58,223 nucleotides of DNA from Miniimonas arenae (GCF_006351005.1 NZ_VENP01000018.1:1-58223), one strand, 5' to 3'. Shown: positions 24,832 to 36,390, counted from the stretch's first letter. Notes: generated from the sequence alone by a model not told the origin. Made by a program: numbers and translations.

Positions 24832-26676
24832 GTGCTCGAGCTCCACCGCCCCTTCCCCGACCGCGCCCCGACCCGCGGCGCCGGCCGCTACCTCGGCTGG
24901 GTCGCGGCCCGGCAACCCGCGCTGCTCGCGGCCTGCGTCGGGTTCGGCATCGTCAACGCGCTCACCCAGGCGATCGCCCCCTACATCCTCGGCCGGGCCA
25001 TCGACGACGGCCTCGGTCACGGCTTCGGGCCGGAGCTGTGGACCTGGTGCGGCGTCCTGCTCGGCGTGTGGGTGATCCGCGCTGCCAACGGCGCGATCAG
25101 TCACCGCGCCGACGTCGCCGCCTGGCTGCGCGCGTGCCTGGGCACCGTCGGCCTCCTGGACCGCACCGTGACCCGCAGCGGAGAGTCCCTGCGGCGCACC
25201 GTCCCCACCGGCGAGGTGCTCGCGACCGTCGCGTCGGACGCGCCTCGGATCGCGGAGGTCTACGCCTTCGCGGGCCGGTTCGTCGGCAGCCTCGTCGCGT
25301 ACGTCGTCGTGGCCGCGATCCTCATGTCCAGCTCCGTGCCGCTCGGCGTCGCGGTGCTGCTCGGCATCCCGCTCGTCGCGGGCCTGCTCGCGCTCGTCGT
25401 GCGACCGCTGCAGAAGCGCCAGGCGGAGCACCGCGAGCAGAACGGCCGGCTCACCACGCTCGGCTCCGACACCGTCGCGGGCCTGCGCGTTCTGCGCGGC
25501 ATCGGCGGCGAGGACGTCTTCACCGCGCGGTACGCACAGCAGAGCCAGCGCGTGCGCGAGGCGGGCGTCCGAGTCGCGGGGACGCAGTCGATCCTCGACT
25601 CCCTCCAGACCCTCCTGCCCGGGCTCTTCCTCGCGGGCGTGATCTGGTACGGCGCGCGGCTCGCCGTCGCGGGCGAGATCCAGCCCGGCGAGCTCGTGGC
25701 GTTCTACGGCTACGCCGCGTACCTCACCAACCCGCTCAGCTCGGCCACGCAGGGGGTCTCGATCCTCACCCGCGCGCGGATCGCCGTCGCGCGCGTGCAG
25801 CGCGTCCTGGTGGTCACGCCGCGCACGAGCGACGAGGGCACCACCGACCGGCCGCTGCCGCGCCGGGGCGATCTCGTCGACCCGGCGAGCGGTCTCGCCG
25901 TCGCACCCGGGACGTTCGTCGCGCTCGTGAGCGCCGACCCGGACGCGAGCGCCGAGGTGGCCACCCGCCTGGGCCGGTTCGACGACTCCGACCCCGCGCC
26001 GTCGCCCACGTTGGGCGGCGTGCGGCTGCGCGAGGTGCCGCTGTCCCGCGTGCGCGAGCGCGTCGTGGTCTCCGAGGCGACCCCGACGCTGTTCACCGGC
26101 GTGCTCGCCGAGGAGCTCGACGTGCGCGCCACCGGCGCACCCGACCTCGACCGCGTCGCGGCCGCGCTCGCGGTGGCAGACGCGGGCGACGTGCTCGACT
26201 CCGTGCCGGACGGCCTCGCCGGCCGGCTGGAGGAGAAGGGCCGGTCGCTGTCCGGCGGGCAGCGACAGCGCGTCGCGCTGGCCCGCGCCCTGCTCACCGA
26301 GGCGGACGTGCTCGTCCTCGTGGAGCCGACCTCCGCCGTCGACGCCCACACCGAGGAGCGCATCGCGGCCTCGCTGCACCAGGCGCGGGAGGGCCGCACC
26401 ACGGTGGTCGTCACCGCGAGCCCGCTCGTGCTGGACAAGGCCGACGAGGTGGTCCTGCTCGACGGCCCTCGGGTGCGCGCCCGCGGCACCCACCACTCCC
26501 TCATGCACGACGCCGAACGCGCCGCCCGCGGTGACCTCACCGGGGAGCCCGCCGCTGCCGCGGTGGCCTACCGCCGGATCGTCAACCGCAGCGTCGACGA
26601 CAGCCCGGCCGAGACGCCGGGCAACCGCGACGGCGCGACCGAACCCGACCCCGCGATGGCAGGTGAGACCCGATGA
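24832..26676 (+). CDS. ABC exporter half-transporter with degenerate nucleotide-binding motifs
   Basis: This is a 614-residue half-transporter with six membrane helices (about 25-320) and a C-terminal ATPase domain. The ATPase keeps an intact signature, [16 protein letters not shown] (473 onward), but has lost the other catalytic motifs. Walker A is replaced by [11 protein letters not shown] (about 365-375, no Gly-Lys-Ser/Thr). The Q-loop Gln is Glu (VSEATPTLF), the Walker B Asp is Val ([12 protein letters not shown]), and the H-loop His is missing (VTASPLVLD). It overlaps its partner by 4 bases. The partner has the complementary defect, so together they would form one competent and one dead ATP site. 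This is unlikely to be a pseudogene because the frame is full-length and the loss is complementary. Confidence 0.9.
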   Translation: MLELHRPFPDRAPTRGAGRYLGWVAARQPALLAACVGFGIVNALTQAIAPYILGRAIDDGLGHGFGPELWTWCGVLLGVWVIRAANGAISHRADVAAWLRACLGTVGLLDRTVTRSGESLRRTVPTGEVLATVASDAPRIAEVYAFAGRFVGSLVAYVVVAAILMSSSVPLGVAVLLGIPLVAGLLALVVRPLQKRQAEHREQNGRLTTLGSDTVAGLRVLRGIGGEDVFTARYAQQSQRVREAGVRVAGTQSILDSLQTLLPGLFLAGVIWYGARLAVAGEIQPGELVAFYGYAAYLTNPLSSATQGVSILTRARIAVARVQRVLVVTPRTSDEGTTDRPLPRRGDLVDPASGLAVAPGTFVALVSADPDASAEVATRLGRFDDSDPAPSPTLGGVRLREVPLSRVRERVVVSEATPTLFTGVLAEELDVRATGAPDLDRVAAALAVADAGDVLDSVPDGLAGRLEEKGRSLSGGQRQRVALARALLTEADVLVLVEPTSAVDAHTEERIAASLHQAREGRTTVVVTASPLVLDKADEVVLLDGPRVRARGTHHSLMHDAERAARGDLTGEPAAAAVAYRRIVNRSVDDSPAETPGNRDGATEPDPAMAGETR

Positions 26677-28412
26677 GCACGACGCTTCCCGTCGCCGACG
26701 CAGCCCAGCTGCGCACGCAGTCGGCGGCGCTGATGCGCCGCCACCTGCGCGGCTTCGTCGGCATGGCCGCGCTCCAGGCCGCCGCCGCGTGCGCCGGCCT
26801 GGCCGGCCCGTTCCTGCTCGGCCGGATCATCGACGGGGTCGTGGCGGGCAGCCCGGTGTCGGCGCTTGACCAGGCGGTGGCGATCCTCGTCGTCGCCGTC
26901 GTCGCCCAGTCCGTCACCGTGCGCTACGCCCAGCGCGCCTCGATGGTGCTCGGTGAGCGCGTCTTCGCCGAGCTGCGCGAGCAGTTCATCGAGACCGTGA
27001 CGTCGCTGCCGCTGTCGACCGTGGAGAAGGCCGGCACGGGCGACCTCGTCAGCCGCACCACGAACGACGTCGACCGCGTGCAGCACACGATCCGGTTCGG
27101 CATCCCCCGGGTGCTCGTGGCCGTCTCGACCATCGCGCTCACCGTCGTCGCCACCGTGCTCGTCAGCTGGGTCACGGCGCTCGCGCTGCTCACCGCGCTG
27201 CCGCTGCTCATCGGCGCTGTGCGGTGGTACCTGCGCCGCGCGACCCCGCGCTACCTCGAGGAGTCGGCGGCCTGGGCCGCGATGAACGGCACGTTCACCG
27301 AGTCGGTCGAGGGGGCGCGCACCGTCGAGGCGCTCGCGCTCGCGGCCCGACGCCGGGCTCGCGGTGAGGCGGACATCGACCGCATCGTGGAGAAGGAGTC
27401 CCGGACGCTCACGCTGCGTCAGGTGCTTTTCCCCGCCGTCGACATGGCGTTCGGCATCCCGAGCGTCGTGGTGCTGCTGTGGGGCGGCTGGCTCGCGTCC
27501 CAGGGGCACGTCACGATCGGCGCCGTCACGACGGTGGCGCTCTACACCGTGCAGCTCATGGGCCCGGTCTGGGAGCTCATCTTCTGGGTCGACGAGATCC
27601 AGGTCGCGACCGTCTCCCTCGCCCGCATCTTCGGCGTGAGCGACGTCGCGCCCGACCGCACGGCGACCGACGAGGAGCCGCAGGACGAGCACATGGTCGC
27701 GCGCGACGTCGAGTACGCCTACCGCGAGGGCGTGCCGGTGCTGCACGGCATCGACCTCGACCTCGCGATCGGTGAGCGGCTCGCGATCGTCGGACCCTCG
27801 GGCGCCGGGAAGTCGACGTTCGGCCGCATGCTCGCCGGCGTGCACCCGCCCACCGCGGGGCGCGTGACGGTGGGCGGCGTGCCGCTCGTGCACCTGCCGC
27901 TGGAGGACCTGCGCGGTCACGTCGCGCTCGTCACGCAGGAGCACCACGTGTTCGTCGGCACCGTGGCGGACAACCTCCGCCTCGCCCGCGCCCAGGCGAC
28001 CGAGCGCGAGATGGACGAGGCGCTGCTCGCCGTCGACGCTCTCGGCTGGGTCCGCGACCTGCCCGAGGGACTCGAGACGGGCGTGGGCTCGGGCGGCCAC
28101 GAGCTGACGCCCGCGCAGGCCCAGCAGATCGCGCTCGCGCGGCTGGTGCTGCTCGACCCGCACACCCTCGTGCTGGACGAGGCGACCTCGCTCATCGACC
28201 CGCGCCAAGCGCGCGACCTGGAGTCCTCCCTCGCGGGGGTGCTCGAGGGCCGCACCGTGGTCGCGATCGCGCACCGCCTCTACACCGCGCACGACGCGGA
28301 CCGGGTGGCCGTGGTCGACGGCGGCCGGATCACGGAGATCGGGTCGCACCACGAGCTCGTGGCGGCCGGGGGTGCGTACGCGCGGCTCTGGCACTCCTGG
28401 CAGAGCGAGTAG
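26673..28412 (+). CDS. ABC exporter half-transporter with catalytic Walker motifs
   Basis: This 579-residue partner of the preceding gene starts at an ATG overlapping its stop. Six membrane helices (about 30-310) precede an ATPase domain. Walker [10 protein letters not shown] (about 373-381), Q-loop VTQEHHVF, Walker [13 protein letters not shown] and H-loop IAHRL are all intact. The signature is [14 protein letters not shown] (about 477) instead of LSGGQ. Pairing with the upstream subunit's LSGGQ gives one consensus ATP site. Heterodimeric exporters of the TM287/288 or BmrCD type show milder versions of this asymmetry. The substrate is unknown. It ends 3 bases before the convergent SURF1 gene. 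Confidence 0.92.
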   Translation: MSTTLPVADAAQLRTQSAALMRRHLRGFVGMAALQAAAACAGLAGPFLLGRIIDGVVAGSPVSALDQAVAILVVAVVAQSVTVRYAQRASMVLGERVFAELREQFIETVTSLPLSTVEKAGTGDLVSRTTNDVDRVQHTIRFGIPRVLVAVSTIALTVVATVLVSWVTALALLTALPLLIGAVRWYLRRATPRYLEESAAWAAMNGTFTESVEGARTVEALALAARRRARGEADIDRIVEKESRTLTLRQVLFPAVDMAFGIPSVVVLLWGGWLASQGHVTIGAVTTVALYTVQLMGPVWELIFWVDEIQVATVSLARIFGVSDVAPDRTATDEEPQDEHMVARDVEYAYREGVPVLHGIDLDLAIGERLAIVGPSGAGKSTFGRMLAGVHPPTAGRVTVGGVPLVHLPLEDLRGHVALVTQEHHVFVGTVADNLRLARAQATEREMDEALLAVDALGWVRDLPEGLETGVGSGGHELTPAQAQQIALARLVLLDPHTLVLDEATSLIDPRQARDLESSLAGVLEGRTVVAIAHRLYTAHDADRVAVVDGGRITEIGSHHELVAAGGAYARLWHSWQSE

Positions 28413-28415
28413 GGC

Positions 28416-29255
28416 CTACGGCCGGGCGTCCTCGCCGTCCTCGCGCCGCGCGAGCGCCTCGTCGCGCACCAGCCGGTACCAGACCACGAGCGCGAACAGG
28501 CCGAAGACGTACCACTCCACGGCGTAGGCGAGGTTGCGCAGATCGACGCCGCCGCCGTCGTCCAGCGTCGGCCGCGGCACGGTCTCCATCGGGGCGTCAG
28601 CGTCGGTGAGCACGAGGTAGGCGTTGTAGATCGGCAGCCCCCACTCCCCCGCGAAGTAGGCGGGCGAGATCGAGCCGAGCTCGCCGGCCGCGAGGCCGGC
28701 CCGCGGCACGTACGCCTCGCCCGCGTCGAGCCCGCCCACGAGGGTGAGCTCGCCGTCGGGCGCCGCAGGCACGTCCGCGGGATCGGTGACGAACCCGCGC
28801 ACGACGGCGAGCCACGGCGAGTCCGGATCGTCCGTCCGCAGGGGGGTCACCACGAGGTACCCCTCCTGGCCGTCGACCACCCGGCCGGGGATGAGGACCC
28901 CCTCCTGCGGCTCGTAGGTGCCGGTCACGGTGACGGGGACGCCGACGTGCACGCCCATGAGGTGGGCGCCGGGCTCGAAGACGGACGCGAGCGGCACGGG
29001 GTCGGCGCCGCTGGTCGCGGCCTCCTCCGACGCCCGGGCGGCCTCGGCGCGCTCGAACGCACGGTCGATCTGCCAGGCGCCGAGCCGCGCGCAGACCACG
29101 GCCGCCACGACGAGGAGGGCCAGCAGCCCGAGCATCCGCCGGGTGCCGGCGGCGGCGAGCAGCTCGCGCCACGAGGGGCGCGGTGGCTTGGGCGGCTGGG
29201 GTGAGCGCACCCCCGGTTCGCGCGACGGCGCGCCTGGCGGGGCTGGCTGACTCAC
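28416..29255 (-). CDS. SURF1 family cytochrome oxidase assembly protein
   Basis: This 279-residue SURF1 protein has a Pro-rich N-tail followed by a first helix (about 42-63) with the family motif [14 protein letters not shown]. The extracytoplasmic domain carries [24 protein letters not shown] and a conserved late NAYLVL. A second helix follows, with [23 protein letters not shown]1 helps insert haem or assemble subunit I of cytochrome c oxidase, so the organism also respires aerobically. The GTG start is supported by a TAGGCT hexamer six bases upstream. It converges with the ABC pair, leaving 3 bases between stops. Confidence 0.88.
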   Translation of the reverse strand: MSQPAPPGAPSREPGVRSPQPPKPPRPSWRELLAAAGTRRMLGLLALLVVAAVVCARLGAWQIDRAFERAEAARASEEAATSGADPVPLASVFEPGAHLMGVHVGVPVTVTGTYEPQEGVLIPGRVVDGQEGYLVVTPLRTDDPDSPWLAVVRGFVTDPADVPAAPDGELTLVGGLDAGEAYVPRAGLAAGELGSISPAYFAGEWGLPIYNAYLVLTDADAPMETVPRPTLDDGGGVDLRNLAYAVEWYVFGLFALVVWYRLVRDEALARREDGEDARP

Positions 29256-29267
29256 CCCTCCAGCCTA
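29256..29267 (-). promoter_or_regulatory. Putative leaderless -10 element of the SURF1 gene
   Basis: TAGGCT on the minus strand (complement of 29262-29267) is followed by six bases and then the GTG at 29255. Confidence 0.45.
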
Positions 29268-29298
29268 CGTTCCGGCCGGGCGCCGGGCGGCCCGGCGC

Positions 29299-29368
29299 TG
29301 TGAGGCGCGCCACGCCGTCGTGCCTCCGCTGGGCCGCAGCCACGCGACGGGATGTGAGCCGCGCCACC
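29299..29368. promoter_or_regulatory. Pair of weak CRP-like boxes upstream of phosphoketolase
   Basis: TGTGAGGCGCGCCACG (29299-29314) and TGTGAGCCGCGCCACC (29353-29368) share TGTGA-N6-CCAC, a good left half and a poor right half of the CRP consensus. They are 54 bp apart and 90-160 bp before the phosphoketolase start. Regulation by CRP/GlxR is a guess. Confidence 0.25.
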
Positions 29369-29457
29369 GTTCGCCTAGGAGCTACCGCATCGGCGGGTTT
29401 CGCGCGCGGGACGAACAACCCTCGCCCCGGGGAGCGAAACAGTGCAGGCTAGGCCCC

Positions 29458-31950
29458 ATGGCTACGGTGCAGACGCCCCCCTCGGACACGACGACCTCTG
29501 GGTGGCACAGCCGCCCCGACTCCGAGCTCGACCCCGCGACGCTGGAACGCATCGACAAGTGGTGGCGCGCCGCCAACTACCTGTCGGTCGGCCAGATCTA
29601 CCTCATCGCCAACCCGCTGCTGCGCACGCCGCTGACGCGTGACGACGTCAAGCCGCGTCTGCTGGGCCACTGGGGCACCACGCCCGGCCTGAACTTCCTC
29701 TACGCGCACATGAACCGCGCCATCGCGGAGCGGTCGCTGTCGACCGTCTACATCACCGGCCCCGGGCACGGCGGCCCCGGCCTGGTGGCGAACTCCTACC
29801 TCGAGGGCACGTACAGCGACACGTACACCCACATCACACAGGACGAGGAGGGGCTGCAGCGGCTGTTCAAGCAGTTCTCCTTCCCCGGCGGCATCCCGAG
29901 CCACGTCGCGCCCGAGACGCCCGGGTCGATCCACGAGGGCGGTGAGCTCGGCTACGCGCTCTCGCACGCTTACGGCGCCGCGTTCGACAACCCGGACCTG
30001 CTGCTCTTCACCGTCGTGGGCGACGGCGAGGCGGAGACCGGGCCGCTCGCCACGAGCTGGCACTCCAACAAGTTCCTCAACCCCGCCACCGACGGCGTGG
30101 TGCTGCCGGTGCTGCATCTCAACGGGTACAAGATCGCCAACCCGACGGTGCTGGCGCGCATCTCCGACGACGAGCTGCACTCCCTCATGAAGGGGTACGG
30201 CCACAAGCCGCACGAGTTCGTCGCCGGCTTCGACGACGAGGACTTCGCGTCCATCCACGGCCGGTTCGCCGCGCTGCTGGACGAGGTGCTCGACGAGATC
30301 GTCGCGATCAAGGAGCGCGCGGCCGCGGGCGACGAGACGCGGCCCGAGTGGCCGATGATCATCTTCCGCACGCCCAAGGGCTGGACCTGCCCCGCCTACA
30401 TCGACGGCAAGAAGGCGCAGGACTCCTGGCGCGCGCACCAGGTGCCGCTCGCGAGCGCCCGGGACACCCCCGAGCACCTCCAGGTGCTGGCCGACTGGCT
30501 GCAGTCCTACAAGGCCGAGGAGCTGTTCGACGAGAACGGCGTGCTCGATGAGGACATCGCCGCGCTCGCCCCGGCCGGCGAGCTGCGGATGAGCGCCAAC
30601 CCGCACGCCAATGGTGGCCTGCTCACCAAGGACCTGCGCCTGCCGGACTTCCGCGACTTCGCCGTGCCGGTCCCCGTGCCCGGCTCCGGCATCCACGAGA
30701 ACACCAAGGTGCTCGGCGAGTGGCTGCGCGAGGTGGTCCGTCTCAACCCGGACAACTTCCGCATCTTCGGCCCCGACGAGACCGCGTCCAACCGCCTGCA
30801 GAACGTGTTCGAGGTGACGAAGAAGGTCTGGAACGCGGACTACCACGAGGGCGACACCGACGACCTGCTCGCGCTGCGCGGCCGGGTCGTGGAGATGCTG
30901 TCCGAGCACCAGTGCCAGGGCTGGCTCGAGGGCTACCTGCTGACCGGTCGGCACGGCCTGTTCAGCTGCTACGAGGCCTTCATCCACATCATCGACGCGA
31001 TGTTCAACCAGCACGCCAAGTGGCTCAAGGTCACGTCCGACATCCCGTGGCGCCGACCCATCCCGTCGCTGAACTACCTCCTGTCCAGCCACGTGTGGCG
31101 TCAGGACCACAACGGCTTCAGCCATCAGGACCCCGGCTTCATCGACCACGTCGTGAACAAGAAGCCCGAGGTGGTGCGCGTCTACCTGCCGGCGGACGCC
31201 AACACCCTGCTGTCCACCTACGACCACTGCCTGCGCAGCCGCGACTACGTCAACGTCGTCGTGGCGGGCAAGCAGCCCGCGCCGCAGTTCCTCACGATGG
31301 ACCAGGCGATCGCGCACTGCACGCGCGGCCTCGGCATCTGGGAGTGGGCGGGCAGCGAGGTCGACGGCGAGCGGCCCGACGTCGTGCTCGGCTGCGCGGG
31401 CGACGTGCCCACGCTCGAGGTGCTCGCCGCGGCGGACCTGCTGCGCAAGAACATCCCCGACCTGAAGATCCGCGTGGTCAACGTCGTCGACCTCATGCGT
31501 CTCATGGACGACACCGAGCACCCGCACGGGCTCAACCACCGCGACTTCGACGCCGTGTTCGGTACGGACGTGCCCGTGATCTTCGCGTACCACGGCTACC
31601 CGTGGCTCATCCACCGCCTCACCTACCGCCGCACCACGCACGCGAACATCCACGTGCGCGGCTACAAGGAGGAGGGCACCACGACCACGCCGTTCGACAT
31701 GGTCATGCTCAACGACCTCGACCGGTTCAAGCTCGTCATCGACGTCATCGACCGGGTGCCCGGTCTGGCCGACCGGCACGCCGCGCTGCGCCAGCGGATG
31801 GAGGACAAGCGGATCGAGGCTCGCGCCTACACCCGCACGCACGGCGAGGACCTGCCCGAGGTCTCCCAGTGGGTCTGGCCGGACGCCCAGGACCAGTCCG
31901 ACTCCAGCGCCGTCGACGCCACCGTCGCGACCGGGGGTGACAACGAGTGA
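29458..31950 (+). CDS. xfp: Phosphoketolase (xylulose-5-P/fructose-6-P)
   Basis: Phosphoketolase is a thiamine-diphosphate enzyme that splits xylulose-5-phosphate or fructose-6-phosphate with phosphate to give acetyl-phosphate. The 830-residue protein has the expected length and XFP motifs. These include [57 protein letters not shown] near 185-205, and later [14 protein letters not shown] and [19 protein letters not shown]. The ATG at 29458 is favoured because the protein then begins like known members; the frame is open upstream. The stop overlaps the pta GTG, making an xfp-pta-ackA operon that turns the product into acetate and ATP. Confidence 0.96.
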   Translation: MATVQTPPSDTTTSGWHSRPDSELDPATLERIDKWWRAANYLSVGQIYLIANPLLRTPLTRDDVKPRLLGHWGTTPGLNFLYAHMNRAIAERSLSTVYITGPGHGGPGLVANSYLEGTYSDTYTHITQDEEGLQRLFKQFSFPGGIPSHVAPETPGSIHEGGELGYALSHAYGAAFDNPDLLLFTVVGDGEAETGPLATSWHSNKFLNPATDGVVLPVLHLNGYKIANPTVLARISDDELHSLMKGYGHKPHEFVAGFDDEDFASIHGRFAALLDEVLDEIVAIKERAAAGDETRPEWPMIIFRTPKGWTCPAYIDGKKAQDSWRAHQVPLASARDTPEHLQVLADWLQSYKAEELFDENGVLDEDIAALAPAGELRMSANPHANGGLLTKDLRLPDFRDFAVPVPVPGSGIHENTKVLGEWLREVVRLNPDNFRIFGPDETASNRLQNVFEVTKKVWNADYHEGDTDDLLALRGRVVEMLSEHQCQGWLEGYLLTGRHGLFSCYEAFIHIIDAMFNQHAKWLKVTSDIPWRRPIPSLNYLLSSHVWRQDHNGFSHQDPGFIDHVVNKKPEVVRVYLPADANTLLSTYDHCLRSRDYVNVVVAGKQPAPQFLTMDQAIAHCTRGLGIWEWAGSEVDGERPDVVLGCAGDVPTLEVLAAADLLRKNIPDLKIRVVNVVDLMRLMDDTEHPHGLNHRDFDAVFGTDVPVIFAYHGYPWLIHRLTYRRTTHANIHVRGYKEEGTTTTPFDMVMLNDLDRFKLVIDVIDRVPGLADRHAALRQRMEDKRIEARAYTRTHGEDLPEVSQWVWPDAQDQSDSSAVDATVATGGDNE

Positions 31951-34058
31951 GCGCCCGTTCCGTCTACGTGCTCTCCCCGGAGGGCAACGTCGGCAAGTCG
32001 ACCGTCGCGCTCGGCCTGCTCGACCTGTTCAGCACCCGCGTGCAGCGCGTCGGGGTGTTCCGCCCGATGGTCTCCTCCGACGACGACGCCGTGCTGCAGA
32101 TGCTCCTGCGCCACGACGGCGTGGACTTCCCGTACTCCGACTGCGTGGGAGTGCGCTACGAGGACGTGCACGCCGACGCCGACGCCGCCATGGACACGAT
32201 CCTCACCAAGGCGCGCGCCCTGAGCGAGCGGTGCGAGGTGCTCGTCGTGGTCGGGTCGGACTACACCGACGTCGCCGGGCCCACCGAGCTGGCGTTCAAC
32301 GCCCGCATCGCGGCCAACCTCAGCGCACCCGTGCTGCTCGTCGTCGGGGGCCAGGGCCGCACGCCCGGCCAGGTCCGCCAGGTCGCCGAGGTCGCGAGCA
32401 GCGAGGTGCACGCGCACCACGCCCACGTCGCGGCGATCGTCGCGAACCGGTGCGAGCCGGACGAGCTCGCGCAGGTCGCGGACGAGCTGTCCGGCGACGT
32501 GCCGGTGTGGACGCTCCCGGAGATCCCGCTCCTGTCGGCGCCGTCGGTCCGCGACCTCATGGAGTCCCTGGACGGCACGCTCGTCTCGGGCGAGGAGGGC
32601 CTGCTGGACCGCGAGGCCGAGCACATGCTGGTCGGTGCCATGGGCATCGACCACCTGCTCGACCGGCTCAAGGAGGGCTCGTTCGTCCTCACCCCGGCCG
32701 ACCGGTCCGACGCCATCGTGGCGCTGCTCGCCGCGCAGAGCGCCGGGGACTTCCCCACGCTGTCCGGGGTCGCGCTCAACGGCGGCTTCGAACTCGCGCC
32801 GCAGGTGGAGCGTCTGGTCGCCAGCCTCGGCCGGCGGCTGCCCATCATGCGGACCGAGCTCGGCACGTTCACAGCCGCCAAGCTGGTGGCCGGCACGCGT
32901 GGCCTCATCAGCTCGGGCTCGCAGCGCAAGGTCGACCTCGCGCGGCGCACGTTCGAGCAGAACGTGAACGGCGACGCCGTGCTCGAGGCGCTCGACGTCG
33001 AACCGTCCGACGTCGTCACGCCGCTCATGTTCGAGCACACGCTCTACGAGCGCGCCCGCGCCGAGCGCCGGCACATCGTCCTGCCGGAGGGCGGCGACGA
33101 CCGCGTCCTGCGCGCGGCGTCCACCGTGCTGTCCCGCGGCGTGGCCGACCTGACGATCCTCGGCGTCGAGTCCGAGGTGCGCACGCGCGCCTCGGCCCTC
33201 GGCCTCGACATCTCCGCGGCCACGGTGCTCGACCCCGCGACGTCGGACCACCTCGAGCCGTTCGCCCAGGAGTACACCCGGCTGCGGGCCCACAAGGGCA
33301 TGACGGTCGAGCGGGCGCGCGAGATCATCGTCGACGTCTCCTACTTCGGCACGCTCATGGTGCACCTCGGGCTCGCCGACGGCATGGTCTCGGGCGCGCA
33401 GCACACCACGGCGCACACGATCAAGCCGTCGTTCGAGACGATCAAGACCGCTCCCGGCGTCTCGATCGTGTCCTCGTGCTTCTTCATGTGCCTCGCGGAC
33501 AAGGTGCTGGTCTACGCCGACTGCGCGGTCAACCCCGACCCGAACGCCGAGCAGCTCGCGGACATCGCGATCTCCTCGGCCCGCTCCGCGGTGCAGTTCG
33601 GCGTCGAGCCCCGGGTCGCGATGCTGTCCTACTCCACCGGGGAGTCCGGGCACGGCGCGGACGTGGACAAGGTGCGCCAGGCGACGGAGATCGTCCGCAC
33701 GCGCTCACCCGAGCTCGTCGTCGAGGGGCCGATCCAGTACGACGCGGCGGTCGACCCGGGCGTCGCGGCCTCGAAGATGCCGGGCTCGCCCGTCGCCGGC
33801 AAGGCCACCGTGCTGATCTTCCCCGACCTCAACACCGGTAACAACACGTACAAGGCGGTGCAGCGCTCGGCCGGCGCCGTCGCCGTCGGACCGGTGCTCC
33901 AGGGCCTGAACAAGCCCGTCAACGACCTGTCCCGCGGGGCGACCGTCAAGGACATCATCACCACCGTCGCCATCACCGCGATCCAGGCCCAGGGATCCGG
34001 CGAACCTGCCGCGCAGGCAGCCGCCGACGCACCCGCCCTCCAGGAGGCCACCGCATGA
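31947..34058 (+). CDS. pta: Phosphate acetyltransferase
   Basis: Pta interconverts acetyl-phosphate and acetyl-CoA. This is the long, 703-residue form. The N-terminal P-loop-like domain ([20 protein letters not shown]) is followed by a DRTGG domain (about 215-330). The C-terminal catalytic PTA/PTB domain (about 365-690) contains [64 protein letters not shown] and FPDLNTGN. The GTG start lies inside the phosphoketolase stop and its own stop overlaps the ackA ATG, so the three genes are tightly coupled. Confidence 0.96.
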   Translation: MSARSVYVLSPEGNVGKSTVALGLLDLFSTRVQRVGVFRPMVSSDDDAVLQMLLRHDGVDFPYSDCVGVRYEDVHADADAAMDTILTKARALSERCEVLVVVGSDYTDVAGPTELAFNARIAANLSAPVLLVVGGQGRTPGQVRQVAEVASSEVHAHHAHVAAIVANRCEPDELAQVADELSGDVPVWTLPEIPLLSAPSVRDLMESLDGTLVSGEEGLLDREAEHMLVGAMGIDHLLDRLKEGSFVLTPADRSDAIVALLAAQSAGDFPTLSGVALNGGFELAPQVERLVASLGRRLPIMRTELGTFTAAKLVAGTRGLISSGSQRKVDLARRTFEQNVNGDAVLEALDVEPSDVVTPLMFEHTLYERARAERRHIVLPEGGDDRVLRAASTVLSRGVADLTILGVESEVRTRASALGLDISAATVLDPATSDHLEPFAQEYTRLRAHKGMTVERAREIIVDVSYFGTLMVHLGLADGMVSGAQHTTAHTIKPSFETIKTAPGVSIVSSCFFMCLADKVLVYADCAVNPDPNAEQLADIAISSARSAVQFGVEPRVAMLSYSTGESGHGADVDKVRQATEIVRTRSPELVVEGPIQYDAAVDPGVAASKMPGSPVAGKATVLIFPDLNTGNNTYKAVQRSAGAVAVGPVLQGLNKPVNDLSRGATVKDIITTVAITAIQAQGSGEPAAQAAADAPALQEATA

Positions 34059-35245
34059 CCGCCCGTTCCGTTCTCGTCCTCAACTCCGGCTCCTCGTCGC
34101 TGAAGTACCAGCTCGTCGACGCCGACTCGGAAGAGGCGCTCGCCTCCGGCATCATCGACCGGGTCGGGGAGGAGTGGTCGAACGTCCAGCACGTCGTCGG
34201 CGACTACAAGGCGACCCGGACCCTGCCGGTGGCCGACCACACCGCCGCCCTCGAGACCGTGCTCGGCCTCTTCGCCGAGCTCGGACCGCACCTGGAGGAC
34301 GCGGGGATCGTCGCCGTCGGGCACCGCGTGGTGCACGGCGGGACGTTCTTCACGAGGGCGACCGTGGTCGACGACGCCGTCGAGGCCGCCATCGAGTCCC
34401 TCGTGCCGCTCGCGCCGCTGCACAACTCGGCCAACCTCACCGGCGTGCGGGTGGCGCGCCGCCTGCTGCCCGGCGTGCCGCACGCGGTGGTCTGCGACAC
34501 CGCGTTCTTCGCCGGCCTGCCGCCGGAGACGGCGACGTACGCGATCGACCGCGAAGTCGCGCGGGAGCACCAGGTCCGCCGCTACGGCGCGCACGGCACG
34601 TCGCACAAGTTCGTCTCGACCGAGGTGGCCGCGTTCCTGGGCCGCGACCTCGCCGAGTTGCGCACGATTGTGCTGCACCTGGGCAACGGCGCGTCCGCGT
34701 CCGCGGTCCGGGGCGGCGCGGCGATCGACACCTCGATGGGCCTGACGCCGCTCGAGGGGCTCGTCATGGGCACCCGCTCGGGCGACATCGACCCGGCGGT
34801 CGTGTTCCACCTGCACCGCAACGCCGGCATGTCGGTCGACGAGATCGACGACCTGCTCAACCGCCGCTCGGGCGTGCGCGGCCTGTCCGGCGTCACGGAC
34901 ATGCGCGAGCTGCACGCGCTGCGCGCGTCCGGCGACGCCGACGCCGAGCTCACGCTCGCCGTCTACGCGCAGCGCCTCAAGAAGTACATCGGGTCCTACC
35001 TCGCCGAGCTCGGCGGCCTCGACGTCGTCGTGTTCACGGCCGGCATCGGCGAGAACGACGACGTCGTGCGCGCGCGAGCGCTCGAGGGGCTCGAGCACCT
35101 CGGCATCGAACTGGACCCCGAGCGCAACGCCGGTCGCGTGAAGCAGCCGACCGTGATCTCGCGCGAGGGGTCTCCGGTGACGGTCGCCGTCGTGCCGACG
35201 AACGAGGAGCTCGAGATCACGCGGCAGGTGCTCGCGGTCGTGTAG
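34055..35245 (+). CDS. ackA: Acetate kinase
   Basis: AckA transfers the phosphoryl group of acetyl-phosphate to ADP, giving acetate and ATP, or runs in reverse during acetate uptake. The 396-residue protein shows the N-terminal VLVLNSGSSSLKYQL, the active-site region VAVGHRVVHGG, RRYGAHGTSHKFVS, and the nucleotide-binding HLGNGASASAV and FTAGIGEND. It starts within the pta stop codon and ends the operon; a perfect 20-bp hairpin follows. With pta it also provides the acetate-activation route that feeds the aceA-aceB shunt. Confidence 0.97.
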   Translation: MTARSVLVLNSGSSSLKYQLVDADSEEALASGIIDRVGEEWSNVQHVVGDYKATRTLPVADHTAALETVLGLFAELGPHLEDAGIVAVGHRVVHGGTFFTRATVVDDAVEAAIESLVPLAPLHNSANLTGVRVARRLLPGVPHAVVCDTAFFAGLPPETATYAIDREVAREHQVRRYGAHGTSHKFVSTEVAAFLGRDLAELRTIVLHLGNGASASAVRGGAAIDTSMGLTPLEGLVMGTRSGDIDPAVVFHLHRNAGMSVDEIDDLLNRRSGVRGLSGVTDMRELHALRASGDADAELTLAVYAQRLKKYIGSYLAELGGLDVVVFTAGIGENDDVVRARALEGLEHLGIELDPERNAGRVKQPTVISREGSPVTVAVVPTNEELEITRQVLAVV

Positions 35246-35280
35246 CGGCGGTTCCGCTGCAGACGCACACGCGGACACAG

Positions 35281-35325
35281 ACGTACGACGGCGAGGAGCG
35301 GGTTGCGCTCCTCGCCGTCGTACGT
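35281..35325. terminator. Perfect 20-bp hairpin after ackA
   Basis: Arms 35281-35300 and 35306-35325 (beginning ACGTACGACGGCGAGG) are exact complements with a 5-base loop, 35 bases after the ackA stop. It sits between convergent genes and could stop transcription from both directions. No T-tract is present. Confidence 0.75.
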
Positions 35326-35355
35326 TCGTGGGTGCGTCCGCCGGGCGCGCGCCGG

Positions 35356-36390
35356 TCAGCCGAGGATGACGTCCTTGACCGGCCGACGCGGGGTCCGCAC
35401 GTGGGCCAGCTCGCCGGCCGGGTGGCCGAGCCGCAGCACCTGGTGCACCACGACCGGCTCGGGCGAGGCGAGCGCCTCGGACACCGCGGCGTCCACCTTC
35501 TCGCGCGAGTCGGGCTCCTCGAGCGCCTGGCCCAGCACGCCGATGCCGAGCCCGAGCGCGGTCGCCTCGAGCATGACGCGCTGCATCGCGTAGCCGCCGA
35601 GCAGCTGGTCCACCGGGGCGTCCGAGGCCGAGGTCAGCACGAGCAGCGCGGCGGGGTCCTCGAAGAAGGTCGCCTCACCGCTCGCCGCCGAGCCCATCGG
35701 GGTCTGCGTGAAGTCCCGCAGCGGGATCTTGCCCTCCGCGTCGGGCAGTCCGATGGCCGCCGAGGGGATGCCCGTGTGGGACTCGTTGTCGACCCAGCGC
35801 TCGATCTCCTCGAGGTAGTCGGGGTCGTCCTGGCGTGCGACCTCCGCCTCGGCCGTGAGGGCGAGCAGGGTGCGCACGAGCGGCTCGGGTGCGGGCGTGC
35901 CGGTGACGAGCTCGGACGCGCCGGCCGCCGCGCTGAGCGCGGCCCACTCGGCCTGCGTCGGGGCGCCGCCGGTGAGCGGTGCGCGCGTCGTGAAGCGCTC
36001 GCGGACGGTCGGGGCGAGGCGCTCCGCCTGCGCCTTGACGGCCGCGGGGGCCGCGTCGTCGCCGACCTGCACGATGGCGAGCGGACGGCCACCGTACGCC
36101 TGGCCCCCGGCGAGCTCGCCGTCGCTCGGCGCGTCCCCCACCCGCAGCTCCGTGCTCGTAGCGAGCCCGGTGCGGGCGACGAGCGCGATCTCGAGCGTGG
36201 CGAGCACGGCCCCGATCGACGCGAGCGCCCAGCGGCCCGACGGGTCGACCGTGCGGGGGGTGGCGTCGGGGTCGAGGCTCACGGCCACGGCGTCGCCGAG
36301 CACCGTGAACCGCCACGGCTGGCTGTTGTGGATCGAGGACGCGTACGTGGCGTCCTCGATGGCGCTGATGATGCGGTCCTGCTCGACCAT
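35356..36390 (-). CDS. Acg-type nitroreductase family protein, paralogue 1
   Basis: This 344-residue FMN-binding nitroreductase-like protein is of the Acg group (double-length, divergent second half). The N-terminal FMN motif SSIHNSQPWRF, DPSGRWALASIGA, and the C-terminal ASDAPVDQLLGGYAMQR and GIGVLGQALEEPDSREK are visible. In Mycobacterium tuberculosis related Acg proteins belong to the hypoxia (DosR) regulon, with activity not fully defined. A second 344-residue paralogue lies at 42119-43153. It converges with the acetate operon, and a strong inverted repeat sits 51-73 bases upstream of its ATG. Confidence 0.82.
   Translation of the reverse strand: MVEQDRIISAIEDATYASSIHNSQPWRFTVLGDAVAVSLDPDATPRTVDPSGRWALASIGAVLATLEIALVARTGLATSTELRVGDAPSDGELAGGQAYGGRPLAIVQVGDDAAPAAVKAQAERLAPTVRERFTTRAPLTGGAPTQAEWAALSAAAGASELVTGTPAPEPLVRTLLALTAEAEVARQDDPDYLEEIERWVDNESHTGIPSAAIGLPDAEGKIPLRDFTQTPMGSAASGEATFFEDPAALLVLTSASDAPVDQLLGGYAMQRVMLEATALGLGIGVLGQALEEPDSREKVDAAVSEALASPEPVVVHQVLRLGHPAGELAHVRTPRRPVKDVILG

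Noticed and set aside
24832-26676. First ABC half-transporter as a pseudogene
   Set aside because: The frame is full-length, the signature motif is intact, and its defects are complementary to those of its overlapping partner.
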